Translations under genes and position numbers: made by a program
Shown: positions 1 through 8,162 of the stretch, one piece after another
How the letters are laid out: each line of letters starts with the position of its first letter
Numbering within the stretch: position 1 is the first letter of the stretch
The notes under the pieces: model-generated
What the model was told of the DNA's origin: nothing
The model's input: the letters and a program-made list of their open reading frames with translations, nothing else
Database searches by the model: none
From: Fibrobacter succinogenes
Lineage (GTDB): Bacteria; Fibrobacterota; Fibrobacteria; Fibrobacterales; Fibrobacteraceae
NCBI GenBank assembly: GCA_902762305.1
Contig: CACWNW010000015.1
Location: 1 to 49,728 of the forward strand
Direction: 5' to 3'
Length of the DNA stretch: 49,728 nucleotides

Positions 1-1
1 C

Positions 2-1048
2 GGCTACCTCGAAGTGATCACGCCGGAAATCGTGAACAAGACTTTGTGGATCAAGTCCGGCCACGCCGACAAGTACAACGAGAACATGTTCAAGACGCTC
101 GCTGGCGACGTGGAAATGGCCGTGAAGCCGATGAACTGCCCCTGCCACATCCAGATTTTCAACACGGGGCTCCGTAGCTGGCGTGACCTTCCGATGCGCC
201 TTGCCGAATTCGGTAAGTGCCACCGTTACGAACCTGCCGGTACGATGCACGGCCTGATGCGCGTGCGCGGCTTTGTGCAGGACGACGCCCACATCTTCTG
301 TACCGAAGACCAGATTGCAAGCGAAGTGGCCGACTTCTGCGCCCTCGTCAAGGAAATCTACCACGACTTCGGTTTCGACGATATCGTGGTGAAGTTCTCC
401 ACCCGCCCGGAAAAGCGCGTGGGTTCCGACGAAATCTGGGACAAGGCTGAAGCCGCCCTCGCCGAAGCCACGAAGCTCGCTGGCCTCGACTACATCCTGA
501 ACCCGGGTGAAGGTGCCTTCTACGGCCCGAAGCTCGAATTCACGCTGAAGGACTCCCTCGGTCGTGACTGGCAGTGCGGTACGATTCAGGTGGACTTCAA
601 CCTCCCGCAGCGTCTGGGTGCCGAGTATGTCGGCAAGGACAACCAGAAGCACATTCCGGTGATGCTGCACCGTGCCGCCGTGGGTTCCATCGAACGCTTC
701 CTCGGCATCTTGATTGAAGAATTCATGGGCGATTTCCCGCTGTGGCTCGCTCCGGTTCAGGCCCGCGTGCTCCCGATTTCCGAGAAGTTCGTTGACTACG
801 CAAAGAAGGTCGAGAAGGAACTCGTGAACGCCGGCGTCCGCGTGGAAGTCGACGAGTCGAATGAGAAGCTCGGCTACAAGATCCGCCAGTGCGAACTTCA
901 GAAGGTACCTTACCTCCTGATCGTCGGCGAGAAGGAAGTGGCCGATGGCGTCGTGTCCGTGCGCAAGCGTAAGGACGGCGACAAAGGCAGCATGACTGTC
1001 CAGGCCTTCCTCGACATGACCGCTGACGACCGCAAGGTTGTGCGCTAG
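2..1048 (+). CDS. thrS: threonyl-tRNA synthetase, C-terminal part (5' end outside window)
   Basis: Class II aminoacyl-tRNA synthetase that charges tRNA-Thr in the cytoplasm. The reading frame is open from base 2, so the gene begins upstream of the window; about 348 residues are present. Visible are the TPEI...LW..SGH segment, the KPMNCP zinc-site region, motif 2 around [19 protein letters not shown], the motif 3 arginine in GSIERF, and a C-terminal anticodon-binding domain (LPISEKF...VGEKE). The N-terminal TGS and editing domains would lie outside the window. Two hairpins follow the stop codon. Confidence 0.97.
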   Translation, partial: GYLEVITPEIVNKTLWIKSGHADKYNENMFKTLAGDVEMAVKPMNCPCHIQIFNTGLRSWRDLPMRLAEFGKCHRYEPAGTMHGLMRVRGFVQDDAHIFCTEDQIASEVADFCALVKEIYHDFGFDDIVVKFSTRPEKRVGSDEIWDKAEAALAEATKLAGLDYILNPGEGAFYGPKLEFTLKDSLGRDWQCGTIQVDFNLPQRLGAEYVGKDNQKHIPVMLHRAAVGSIERFLGILIEEFMGDFPLWLAPVQARVLPISEKFVDYAKKVEKELVNAGVRVEVDESNEKLGYKIRQCELQKVPYLLIVGEKEVADGVVSVRKRKDGDKGSMTVQAFLDMTADDRKVVR

Positions 1049-1062
1049 TCGCCCAATATGTC

Positions 1063-1084
1063 ATGCCGGACACCGTTCCGGCAT
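1063..1084 (+). terminator. perfect hairpin just after thrS
   Basis: An 8-bp perfect stem (ATGCCGGA / TCCGGCAT) with a 6-nt loop lies 14 nt after the thrS stop and is followed by CGCCTTTT. It may be a first, weak terminator or a structure protecting the 3' end, ahead of the stronger hairpin at 1101. Confidence 0.5.
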
Positions 1085-1100
1085 CGCCTTTTAAATTTAA

Positions 1101-1132
1101 AACGCAGACTCAAAAGAGCCTGCGTTTTTTTT
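1101..1132 (+). terminator. rho-independent terminator of thrS
   Basis: AACGCAGACTC pairs with GAGCCTGCGTT across an AAAA loop with one mismatch, followed directly by a run of eight T. This is a typical intrinsic terminator downstream of thrS. Confidence 0.85.
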
Positions 1133-1145
1133 AACGATGGAGTTG

Positions 1146-1340
1146 AACTCGCCTCATGATTAGTCGTGGCCCTTGATTTTTCAAATCAAGGGCGCGACTC
1201 GTCGGCTCACCAATACGAAAGTGCGAGCACTTTCGTGCTGGATTCGCCTCCTAGTTGTGGGACTTGCTTCGCAAGTCCACAACTCGTCGGCTCAGCCATG
1301 CCGGCAAGCGAGCTTGCCGTCGCGGCATTCGCCTCCTAGT
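1146..1340 (-). repeat. array of four hairpins separated by two alternating conserved linkers
   Basis: Four stem-loops with unrelated stems lie in a row: 1170-1192, 1215-1236, 1254-1283 and 1302-1319. Between them two linkers alternate. CTCGTCGGCTCA occurs at 1198-1209 and 1283-1294. ATTCGCCTCCTAGT occurs at 1242-1255 and 1327-1340, with a degenerate copy near 1146-1164. The aldolase stop codon (1336-1338) lies inside the last linker, so the array forms the 3' tail of that gene's transcript. Function unknown; it may serve as a compound terminator or a repeat element. Confidence 0.75.
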
Positions 1341-2277
1341 CGTTCATCATATGATTGTAGAACTTGCGGTAGTGGTCGCGGTCTTCGGTCTTGCGGACGG
1401 CGATGGCGTCTTGCGGGTGGCGGTTGAGCATGCCCGTGATCATCTGCGGGATGATGTAGCCCCACTCGTACTTCTGCTGCAGCGGGAGGAAGAGTTCCTC
1501 GATTGCGTCGAGAACCGGGCGAAGATCGTACTTCGGGTTCTTGAGGAAGGAGAGGAGCAGTTCGGTGGTGCAGTTGCCCGCGCCGCGGCCCATGCCGGAC
1601 ACGGAACCGTCGAGGTAGTCCACGTGGTTGATGATGGCCTGGATGGTGTTGGAGAAGGCGAGCTGCTGGTTGTTATGTCCGTGGAATCCGAACTGCTTGT
1701 TCTTCACGATGCTCTTGTAACGGGCGAGTTCCTTGTCGATGTCTTCCTGGTAGAACGCGCCGAAGCTGTCGACGAGGTACAGGATGTCGGCCTTGCATTC
1801 TTCGTTCACCTGGTGGAGCGCTTCGTCGAGTTCCGGACCGCGGTCACGGCTCACGGCCATGATGTTGAGCGTGGTCTCGTAGCCCATGTCGTGGAAGGCG
1901 TTCACCATGCTGATGCCCTTGTCGATGTTCTTCACGTAGCTTGCCACGCGGAACATCTGGTAGGGGCTTTCGGATGCGGGCTTCACGGCGTCCATGTTGA
2001 CGCGGCCCACGTCGGCCATCACGGCCATCTTCATCTTCGAATCAATGCCGTCCTTCACTTTCCACAGAAGGTCGTCGTCGCAGAACTTCCACGGGCCGTA
2101 TTCCTTCGGGTCGAAAAGTTCGGGGGAGTTCTTGTAGCCCATTTCCATGTAGTCGATGCCGGCTGCAGTGAGGAGTGTATAGAGACGACGGACGAATTCC
2201 AGGGAGAAATCGTGCTTGTTGACGAGGCCGCCGTCGCGGATGGTGCAGTCGAGGACTTTGATTGTTTCGTAGTACAT
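1336..2277 (-). CDS. aldolase catalytic domain protein (DRE-TIM / HMGL-like)
   Basis: 313-residue protein of the HMG-CoA lyase-like DRE-TIM metallolyase superfamily. The signature DCTIRDGG is at residues 10-17 and the metal-binding HGHN at about 199-202, both expected for a divalent-metal TIM barrel that makes or breaks C-C bonds. It resembles 4-hydroxy-2-oxovalerate aldolase-type domains. Relatives occur in polysaccharide loci of other bacteria, but no sugar genes adjoin it here, so the substrate is unknown. It has no signal peptide and should be cytoplasmic. A TATGTTTG element (complement of 2312-2319) would give a leader of roughly 30 nt. Confidence 0.85.
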   Translation of the reverse strand: MYYETIKVLDCTIRDGGLVNKHDFSLEFVRRLYTLLTAAGIDYMEMGYKNSPELFDPKEYGPWKFCDDDLLWKVKDGIDSKMKMAVMADVGRVNMDAVKPASESPYQMFRVASYVKNIDKGISMVNAFHDMGYETTLNIMAVSRDRGPELDEALHQVNEECKADILYLVDSFGAFYQEDIDKELARYKSIVKNKQFGFHGHNNQQLAFSNTIQAIINHVDYLDGSVSGMGRGAGNCTTELLLSFLKNPKYDLRPVLDAIEELFLPLQQKYEWGYIIPQMITGMLNRHPQDAIAVRKTEDRDHYRKFYNHMMND

Positions 2278-2375
2278 GGTATGTTCTTTGGTTGAATTGT
2301 TAATTGCTCCGCAAACATAGGTTTTGGATGTCGAGTGGTCAAGTAGGCTGGCAACTTTAGATTAAAAAAGTTGTG

Positions 2376-2402
2376 TATTCTACGCAAATATAGCGTAAAA
2401 AG
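2376..2402. promoter_or_regulatory. operator-like inverted repeat, copy 1
   Basis: TATTCTACGC (2376-2385), a 7-nt AT spacer, then GCGTAAAAAG (2393-2402). The left arm and spacing are the same as at 2525 and 34362; the right arm matches in its first five bases and again in AA. It probably binds a dimeric transcription factor; which one is unknown. Confidence 0.5.
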
Positions 2403-2524
2403 ATATAAAATGGCTTTATTTTGCTTCAAAAATTGGCTTTGCTAGGCTGTCTCGCGCCTTCTGCTCGACGGCGGCAGAATGTGCGCGCGTTCCTCCTTGG
2501 TTGGGAAAAATCGCTCCTGTCTTT

Positions 2525-2551
2525 TATTCTACGCTAAAAATGCGTTAAATG
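2525..2551. promoter_or_regulatory. operator-like inverted repeat, copy 2
   Basis: TATTCTACGC (2525-2534), spacer TAAAAAT, then GCGTTAAATG (2542-2551). The left arm and 7-nt spacer match copies 1 and 3 while the right arm is partly degraded. It lies about 200 nt upstream of the M6 peptidase start. Confidence 0.5.
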
Positions 2552-2728
2552 TAGAACGGTACATTCGGCTTGAATTTTGGGGTTGTTTGTGCCTTAAGCG
2601 GATATTTTTGTGGCGGTAGTTCCCGTTTTGCTGTTTTTGGGCGTTTTGGAAACGAAAGTTTTCCTTACACGGGAAATATTTTTAGCGGTGTGCCATCATT
2701 TAGCTTATTTTATGAAAGAGGTATGAGA

Positions 2729-4777
2729 ATGTGGTATTACAAGGGCTTCGCCCTGGTGGCACTCGCTGTGCTTTCGCTTTTCGGGGTGGGTTTTGCCGTC
2801 CCAGCCAGTCCGTTCCCGATAACTGTGAAAAATCCGGACGGCTCCGTCGTGGTTATCCGCAATGTCGGCAACGAGAAACTCCACTACACGGTTACCGAAG
2901 ATGAAGAGCTTGTCGTACGCGACAGTCTCGGTTTCTGGAATTATGCGGATTCTGCCGGAAAGTCTACCGGAATCCGGGCCCACAGGCGCGACGAACGCGA
3001 AAAGGGCGAACGTGAATTTTTGCAGAGGCACAATCCGAGAAACGTCATCGACAAGTTCCTGAAATCGAAAAAGTTGCAACTGCAAAAAAGGGACTCCGTC
3101 TCGGTGATGCCGCTGAACAAGCCTGCCCCCCTCCGTGCCAGGGCGAACACGCTGGAAGATGTCCTTTCGCGTGCGACCCGCCCGGAATTTGACGAGAGGA
3201 AAACGATAGGCGAGGCCAATGTGCTGGTGATTCTCGTGGAGTTTAGCGACATCAAGTTCGTCTCTTCGACTCCGCAGCAGGATTTTATGCGCTACATGAA
3301 CGAAGACGGCTATTCCGAACACGGGATGCGCTGGAGCGTGCGCGAATACTTTGTGAAAAATTCCATGGGGGTGTTCAAGCCGACGATTGACGTGGCGGCC
3401 CCCGTGACTCTGTCGAAAACGCGCGCTTACTACGGCCAGCAGGAGACTCCCGATGCGGCGTTCACCGAGGCTATCAACTTGATAAAGCAGCGCGGCGATA
3501 TCGATTTTGGCAAGTACGACAATGATGGCGACAAGTACGTGGATTACGTTTACATGATCTATGCGGGCGTGGGCTCTGCGGATACGGACGTGCAAGAGGC
3601 CATATGGCCGCAGGCGGGATCGGTATGGCCCACGATAAACCTGGGCAGCAGGGGCAACCCGCTGTACGTCTCGTCGTATGCGTGCTCGAGTGAACTCAAC
3701 GGCATGATGTACACCTACAACAAGCTTTACCACCCCAGGGCGGTCGCGAGTACTCTGGCCGGAATCGGCGTGCTTGTCCATGAATACAGCCACGTGCTCG
3801 GCTTGCCGGATTTTTACGACGTCACGAACTCGCAGAACTATGCAACGCCGGTCATCTGGAGCCTGATGGACCTGGGCGAGTACAATACCTACCCTGGTTC
3901 GTCGAGCAGCAGTTCGCACCATTCGTTTGGGCAGTACAACCAGGTGGATACGGTGCAGTATATGTGCGGAAGCGCGCCGCCGCGCCTGACCGGGTTCGAG
4001 AGGTTTTCGTTGGGGTGGCTGACTCCGCGCATTCTCCCGAAGGTGAACGGCGAGGTGACCCTGCGGGGTATCGACCAGAACGATGCAATTCTGATTCCTT
4101 CGTCGAACAAGAAGGAGTATTTTATGCTTGACTACCGCGCGAAATACGATTCCATCGCGCCCATGCCGAGCAGCGGGCTTTTGATATGGCGCATCGGTTA
4201 CAGCAGGACGACGTGGGACAGGAACGAGGTGAATGTCGGGGAAAAACTCCGCATGTACCTCTACCGCGCCGACCAGAACATTACGATTAATAACCAGGTA
4301 TACGCCACGCAGGACGACCCGGATTTGAAAGGCGACCCGTTCCCGGGCCGCAAGGGGATTACGGAGTTCGATGAGTTTGTCACCTATTCGGGCGAAGATA
4401 TCGGTTTGCGTATCTATGATATTACCGAGGGCGATTCCTCGGTGACGTTCATGGTGGAATGGGATAACCCCGACCCGATAATTTCGAGTTCGTCTGAGGC
4501 GGAGAGCAGCAGTTCTGCTTTGCCGTCGAGCAGCAGCGCTTTGCCGCGTTCCAGCAGCAGCGGGGTCGTGATAGGCTCCCGCAGTTCGAGCAGCGTGATG
4601 GCTTTGCATGGCCCGGTGGCGGAAGTCGAGACGCACAACTACCGCATTTTCGACATGCAGGGGCGCCCGCTGTACTCCGGCGACCGGATGCCCGCAAAGA
4701 TGCCTGCGGCTCATGTCGTCGTGGTGGAATACACCAAGGCGGGGACGGTCAAGCGCTCCTATATATATACGCCTTAA
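2729..4777 (+). CDS. secreted M6 family metalloprotease with Ser-rich linker and C-terminal sorting-type module
   Basis: Zinc endopeptidase, exported. The start at 2729 is chosen because AGAGG (2717-2721) lies 7 nt before it; ATG 2723 is the alternative. A signal peptide (hydrophobic LVALAVLSLFGVGFA) is followed by a propeptide-like region and the M6 catalytic domain. The zinc motif HEYSH is at about residue 350, followed by GLPDFYD and the Met-turn segment SLMDLGEYN. Runs of SSSS (about 585-625) form a linker typical of Fibrobacter exoproteins. The last about 50 residues (YRIFDMQGRPLYSG...) are a divergent copy of the terminal module on the window's other secreted enzymes. Confidence 0.9.
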   Translation: MWYYKGFALVALAVLSLFGVGFAVPASPFPITVKNPDGSVVVIRNVGNEKLHYTVTEDEELVVRDSLGFWNYADSAGKSTGIRAHRRDEREKGEREFLQRHNPRNVIDKFLKSKKLQLQKRDSVSVMPLNKPAPLRARANTLEDVLSRATRPEFDERKTIGEANVLVILVEFSDIKFVSSTPQQDFMRYMNEDGYSEHGMRWSVREYFVKNSMGVFKPTIDVAAPVTLSKTRAYYGQQETPDAAFTEAINLIKQRGDIDFGKYDNDGDKYVDYVYMIYAGVGSADTDVQEAIWPQAGSVWPTINLGSRGNPLYVSSYACSSELNGMMYTYNKLYHPRAVASTLAGIGVLVHEYSHVLGLPDFYDVTNSQNYATPVIWSLMDLGEYNTYPGSSSSSSHHSFGQYNQVDTVQYMCGSAPPRLTGFERFSLGWLTPRILPKVNGEVTLRGIDQNDAILIPSSNKKEYFMLDYRAKYDSIAPMPSSGLLIWRIGYSRTTWDRNEVNVGEKLRMYLYRADQNITINNQVYATQDDPDLKGDPFPGRKGITEFDEFVTYSGEDIGLRIYDITEGDSSVTFMVEWDNPDPIISSSSEAESSSSALPSSSSALPRSSSSGVVIGSRSSSSVMALHGPVAEVETHNYRIFDMQGRPLYSGDRMPAKMPAAHVVVVEYTKAGTVKRSYIYTP

Positions 4778-4891
4778 GAGACCGCTCGTTCGTCATTTCG
4801 GTTATTGAAACCTCCGGTTTCTCACTCGCTCTCGCAACCGCGCTCGGTTAATACCGGGCGCTTATTGCTCACAGGAGACCGCTCGTTCGTC
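4778..4891. repeat. 17-bp direct repeat flanking small hairpins
   Basis: GAGACCGCTCGTTCGTC occurs identically at 4778-4794 and 4875-4891. Between the copies are the hairpin GAAACC-TCC-GGTTTC (4807-4821) and AACCG / CGGTT elements. The first copy begins right after the peptidase stop codon. It looks like a dispersed repeat; no protein is supported. Confidence 0.6.
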
Positions 4892-4912
4892 GCTGCCAAT
4901 TTCTCGTTAAAT

Positions 4913-4942
4913 GCGCCCAGTAGATGCTGGGTGCTTTTTTTT
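4913..4942 (+). terminator. rho-independent terminator after the M6 peptidase
   Basis: GCGCCCAG pairs with CTGGGTGC (one G-U pair) over a 6-nt loop and is followed by eight T. Confidence 0.8.
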
Positions 4943-5062
4943 ACGAGTTTGTAAACTATTTGTCATTGACTTATTATCCATACAACGTGCATTCGGGCGT
5001 GAACTACATCACTTTTTAGGAAGTATTTTCTAGTTAGGTGTAACTTAAAAGGAGAGTTTGGA

Positions 5063-6556
5063 ATGAAACACGCTCTGTGGACCGGTGTGTCCTTTGGCGT
5101 CGCTATGGCTATCTCGGCTGTTGCGGCAAATGCATTTACCCTTACAGGCAAGGTGAACGACGAAAGCGGGAAGGCTGTGCAGAACGCTGCCGTTTCGCTT
5201 TTGGGCAAGGCGCTCAATACGAAGACGGATGCTTCCGGCGCATTTACAATACATCAGGATGAATCGTGCGTTCCGGGCACTCCGGGTTGCGATGGCGGTT
5301 CGGACGCCCTGGTGCAGCGTGACGCCTCGGTGGGCTACCTTTCCGTAAATGGCGGGGTGCTCTCGTTCTCGCAGGGCTCGGGCTCTCCGGTCCATGTGCA
5401 GATTTTCGACATGGTAGGCAACCGTTTGCTCGACGAGACCCTCTACGGTTCGGGAACAATCGACATGAAGGCTTCCGTGAAGGCGAAGGGCGTGTATTTC
5501 GCCCGCGTCCGTGTGGGCAATGCTCAGCAGAACTTCCGCTTTACTGCCGACGGCAGCTTCAATGCGGCTTTCGGCACTCAGGCTGCTGCAAAAGCGCTCC
5601 TCAAGGTGGGCGACAATGATGACCTGCGCGTGATTGCCGACGGTTTCGATACGCTCAACGTGAAGCTCGCAAATCTCGATACGAACCTTGTGCTCACGCT
5701 CAAGAAGTCGGCCCCTCCGGAGCCGCAGTATGCCTATGGTTGGGGTCTCAAGAACAATCCGGTGCCCAGTAGTGGTTGCGGCAAGGATACCCGCCTTGAC
5801 TACAAGTACCGCGGCGACAAGCCCTACATCGATTTCAAGTGGAGCAAGGGTACGCGTACCGTACGTATCGATATCCCGAAGAGCTACGACAAGAACAAGC
5901 CGTACAAGCTCATCTTTGGCATGCAGTGCATGGGTGGCTGGGCCGGCGGCGTGCAGGACGAGGGCTACTATGGCCTCAAGCCGCTCGACAAGAACGAGAC
6001 CGCCATCTTCGTCGCGCCTGAGGGCAACGGGAACCAGGCCCCGTGGGGTCAGGACGACTACACGCTTTTCGACGAACTTCTCGCTTATCTCGAAGGCAAT
6101 TTCTGTATCGACTCGAGCCGCGTGTTCTCTACGGGCTTCAGCTACGGCTCCATGTTCAGCAACGGGCTTTCTTGGAACCACCAGGATGTTTTGCGCGCTG
6201 TGGCCGTCTATGAAACTGCCGAACGCAACATCTGGTTGCCGCAGCGCAAGAATATGGGCATCGGCTGGATGGGCGTGCTCGGCCTGCAAGATGACTTGTG
6301 CCGTCCTGAAATGGGACGAGCTGCCCGCGACATTATTCTAGAACTCAATTCCGAGGGCGGCAAGGCCAAGAACGAGCGCGCTCAGGAATACGGCGGCAAC
6401 GGTCCGCACGTGTGCTACGATTACACGACTGTCGAGGAACGCTTCCCGGTCCGTTGGTGTACGCAGAACGGTGGGCATATCTGGGATCACAAGGATCCGG
6501 GCCAGAACAAGTCTTGGGTGCCCGAGACCACTTGGGATTTCTTCAGCAAGTTCTAA
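5063..6556 (+). CDS. secreted CE1-like carbohydrate esterase (feruloyl/acetylxylan esterase type)
   Basis: Exported serine esterase that probably removes feruloyl or acetyl groups from hemicellulose. AAGGAG at 5049-5054 supports the start. Order: signal peptide (1-24); a carboxypeptidase-regulatory-like beta domain (LTGKVNDESGKAVQNAAVSL); a terminal-type module (about 92-165, VHVQIFDMVGNRLLDETL); then an alpha/beta hydrolase of the LpqC/CE1 type. The nucleophile serine is in GFSYGS (about 358), the likely acid Asp in GLQDDL (about 408) and His in GGHIWDH (about 472). The sorting-type module lies before the catalytic domain here, whereas it is C-terminal in the neighbouring enzymes. Exact substrate unknown; polyhydroxybutyrate depolymerase-type annotation is the alternative. 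Confidence 0.85.
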   Translation: MKHALWTGVSFGVAMAISAVAANAFTLTGKVNDESGKAVQNAAVSLLGKALNTKTDASGAFTIHQDESCVPGTPGCDGGSDALVQRDASVGYLSVNGGVLSFSQGSGSPVHVQIFDMVGNRLLDETLYGSGTIDMKASVKAKGVYFARVRVGNAQQNFRFTADGSFNAAFGTQAAAKALLKVGDNDDLRVIADGFDTLNVKLANLDTNLVLTLKKSAPPEPQYAYGWGLKNNPVPSSGCGKDTRLDYKYRGDKPYIDFKWSKGTRTVRIDIPKSYDKNKPYKLIFGMQCMGGWAGGVQDEGYYGLKPLDKNETAIFVAPEGNGNQAPWGQDDYTLFDELLAYLEGNFCIDSSRVFSTGFSYGSMFSNGLSWNHQDVLRAVAVYETAERNIWLPQRKNMGIGWMGVLGLQDDLCRPEMGRAARDIILELNSEGGKAKNERAQEYGGNGPHVCYDYTTVEERFPVRWCTQNGGHIWDHKDPGQNKSWVPETTWDFFSKF

Positions 6557-6580
6557 AAGGAAATCATCCGCACTCCCAAA

Positions 6581-6611
6581 AACTCCCCAGAGCAATCCGG
6601 GGAGTTTCTTT
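6581..6611 (+). terminator. rho-independent terminator after the esterase gene
   Basis: AACTCCCC (6581-6588) pairs perfectly with GGGGAGTT (6599-6606), followed by TCTTT. Confidence 0.8.
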
Positions 6612-6700
6612 GTGTAAAAAACAGGAAAAATCAGTGGCTAATTTTTTTTCTCGACATTCAAAATGGTATTTTAAGTAAAATAGCTTTTGGAAGGATTTAG

Positions 6701-8131
6701 ATGAAAAAGTTCCTGAAAATTCTGCTGATTGTATCTGCCCCTCTTCTGCTTGCTGCCGCATTTTGCGGTTATCATATTTATCGTGCGCTATCCTTGGACC
6801 CGGGCTTTTTCTTGTCGGGTGATGGATCCGGTGGCCCGGAGAGTGCGCTGAATATGTTGCAATTTTCGATGGACTTGCCGAAGGGGATTGTTTGCGGAGA
6901 ATTGCCGAACCTGTTGAGGGCGGATAATCTCGAGCCGACAGAGTTTATGGAAATTGGCTCTGCGGTTGATTTCCTGTTCAGGATGCACGATAAATCCGGA
7001 AAAATTATGGGGTATAGGTTTACGCAACGGTACGAAAAGGATTCTCTGGAGGGGGAACTCCGTTCAAAGTGGGGCGAGGGAACTGTAATTACCCGGTATT
7101 CAAAACGGTATTTAAAAGATGATAGTTGCTTTCGGGTTTCAAAAACGATTAAGGCAGAATCTGCGGATTCTGTTGTTGTGTTGAATATTAGCTTTCCCGG
7201 TGATTCTAGTTTGTATGTGGGGCGGCACAAGAATGGAATTGTGACGGAATGTGTTGCTTGCGAGTGGCGAGACGGACGTTGCGACAAGGTGATTAGCGAA
7301 AATAGAATGGAACTGGATTCGGTTTCTGGAAAACTGCTTAGTTATACATCTAGAACGCGAGAAACTTATGTTGAGGGCTCCCTGTATGTGGGCAACGAAT
7401 TCTATGCGGATAAAATGATGTTTGACAGTTTGCAGCGCGTAGTTCAGTATGAATTTAATGGTCAAGTCTTTCGCTATGAATATTCCTCGAACGATACGGC
7501 GAACTATAATGTGAACATATTTAGTGAATCGGGGCGGAAGGTCGGCTTTTACAAGAGAAAGTTTAAACAGGACCGTGAAATACTCAATTACGGGACCGAT
7601 CGTTATGAAAAGGAAATTATCCGTTATTACGAGAATGGAAAATTGATGAAGGAGACTTCGGAAAACATTGACTTTTATAAGTCTGTGACTACTCGGACAA
7701 GGCTGTTTGATTCGGCTGGAAACAAGGTGCTGGATTCTGCAGTCTATGAAGAAACCTTTTTCCCGGGATTGCGTTTTTCTCCCAATTCATTTATCATAAA
7801 GCATAATTATGATGAAAACGGAAAACGCAAATCTTATGAACAATTCCAGGAGTCTTATAGGAGAACGTTCCCGTTCTTTTTTGTTCCTGTCAATTTGGAA
7901 TCAAGAGTTGAAGTCGGAAAACTCAAATTTGATTACGATGATACAGGACGTTTAAAAACGATAACGGATGAAAGCGAAGATGAAAATCGGGCGTTGCGGT
8001 ATTACTTCCCGTTTGCTATGCACCGAATTGTCTATTCGAATGAGAAACTTGAAAATTTTCAAAAATGCAAGGAACCATATAATCCTTATAAGCATTTGAA
8101 ACCGAAACGGAGTACTCCGAAGCAAGAGTGA
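6701..8131 (+). CDS. membrane-anchored protein of unknown function, AT-rich
   Basis: 476 residues, not recognised as a named family. The start is supported by GGAAGGA (6689-6695); a TATTTT element at 6667-6672 may be its -10. A single N-terminal hydrophobic stretch (about 5-26) anchors or exports it, and the rest is rich in charged beta-type segments. Phrases such as YDENGKRKSYEQF and FDYDDTGRLKTITDE resemble the repeating YD/antitoxin YwqK-like pattern of surface proteins, too weakly to assign. Base and codon use are clearly more AT-rich than the flanking esterase and ABC genes, which suggests a different origin. Confidence 0.75.
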   Translation: MKKFLKILLIVSAPLLLAAAFCGYHIYRALSLDPGFFLSGDGSGGPESALNMLQFSMDLPKGIVCGELPNLLRADNLEPTEFMEIGSAVDFLFRMHDKSGKIMGYRFTQRYEKDSLEGELRSKWGEGTVITRYSKRYLKDDSCFRVSKTIKAESADSVVVLNISFPGDSSLYVGRHKNGIVTECVACEWRDGRCDKVISENRMELDSVSGKLLSYTSRTRETYVEGSLYVGNEFYADKMMFDSLQRVVQYEFNGQVFRYEYSSNDTANYNVNIFSESGRKVGFYKRKFKQDREILNYGTDRYEKEIIRYYENGKLMKETSENIDFYKSVTTRTRLFDSAGNKVLDSAVYEETFFPGLRFSPNSFIIKHNYDENGKRKSYEQFQESYRRTFPFFFVPVNLESRVEVGKLKFDYDDTGRLKTITDESEDENRALRYYFPFAMHRIVYSNEKLENFQKCKEPYNPYKHLKPKRSTPKQE

Positions 8132-8149
8132 TATTGCTCGCTTTTTTTC

Positions 8150-8155
8150 TAAATT
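8150..8155 (+). promoter_or_regulatory. TAAATT -10-like element, leaderless start of the ABC ATPase gene
   Basis: TAAATTTG ends in TAAATT at 8150-8155, leaving 7 nt before ATG 8163. No ribosome binding site is present. Transcription would begin at or next to the start codon. Confidence 0.5.
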
Positions 8156-8162
8156 TGGGCTC

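Larger units (their letters stand above)
2278..2728. other. long AT-rich regulatory gap between divergent aldolase and M6 peptidase genes
   Basis: No gene is supported in these 451 bases. The stretch holds two copies of a TATTCTACGC-N7-GCGT palindrome (2376-2402 and 2525-2551). It also has a TATTTT element at 2706-2711 that would start the peptidase transcript only about 10 nt before its start codon. Confidence 0.6.

Noticed and set aside
1146-1340. Integron attC sites or tRNA-like fragments as explanation for the hairpin array
   Set aside because: No conserved GTTRRRY / RYYYAAC core pairs and no integrase; no cloverleaf or T-loop consensus could be built.
1146-1340. CRISPR array as explanation for the alternating linkers
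   Set aside because: Repeats are short and of two kinds, spacers are self-complementary and there are no cas genes.
1173-1427. Plus-strand frame running through the hairpin array
   Set aside because: It is made of the repeats themselves and runs into the antisense of the aldolase; no start signal.
2705-4714. 669-codon minus-strand frame opposite the M6 peptidase
   Set aside because: Arg/His-rich shadow of a well-supported peptidase gene.
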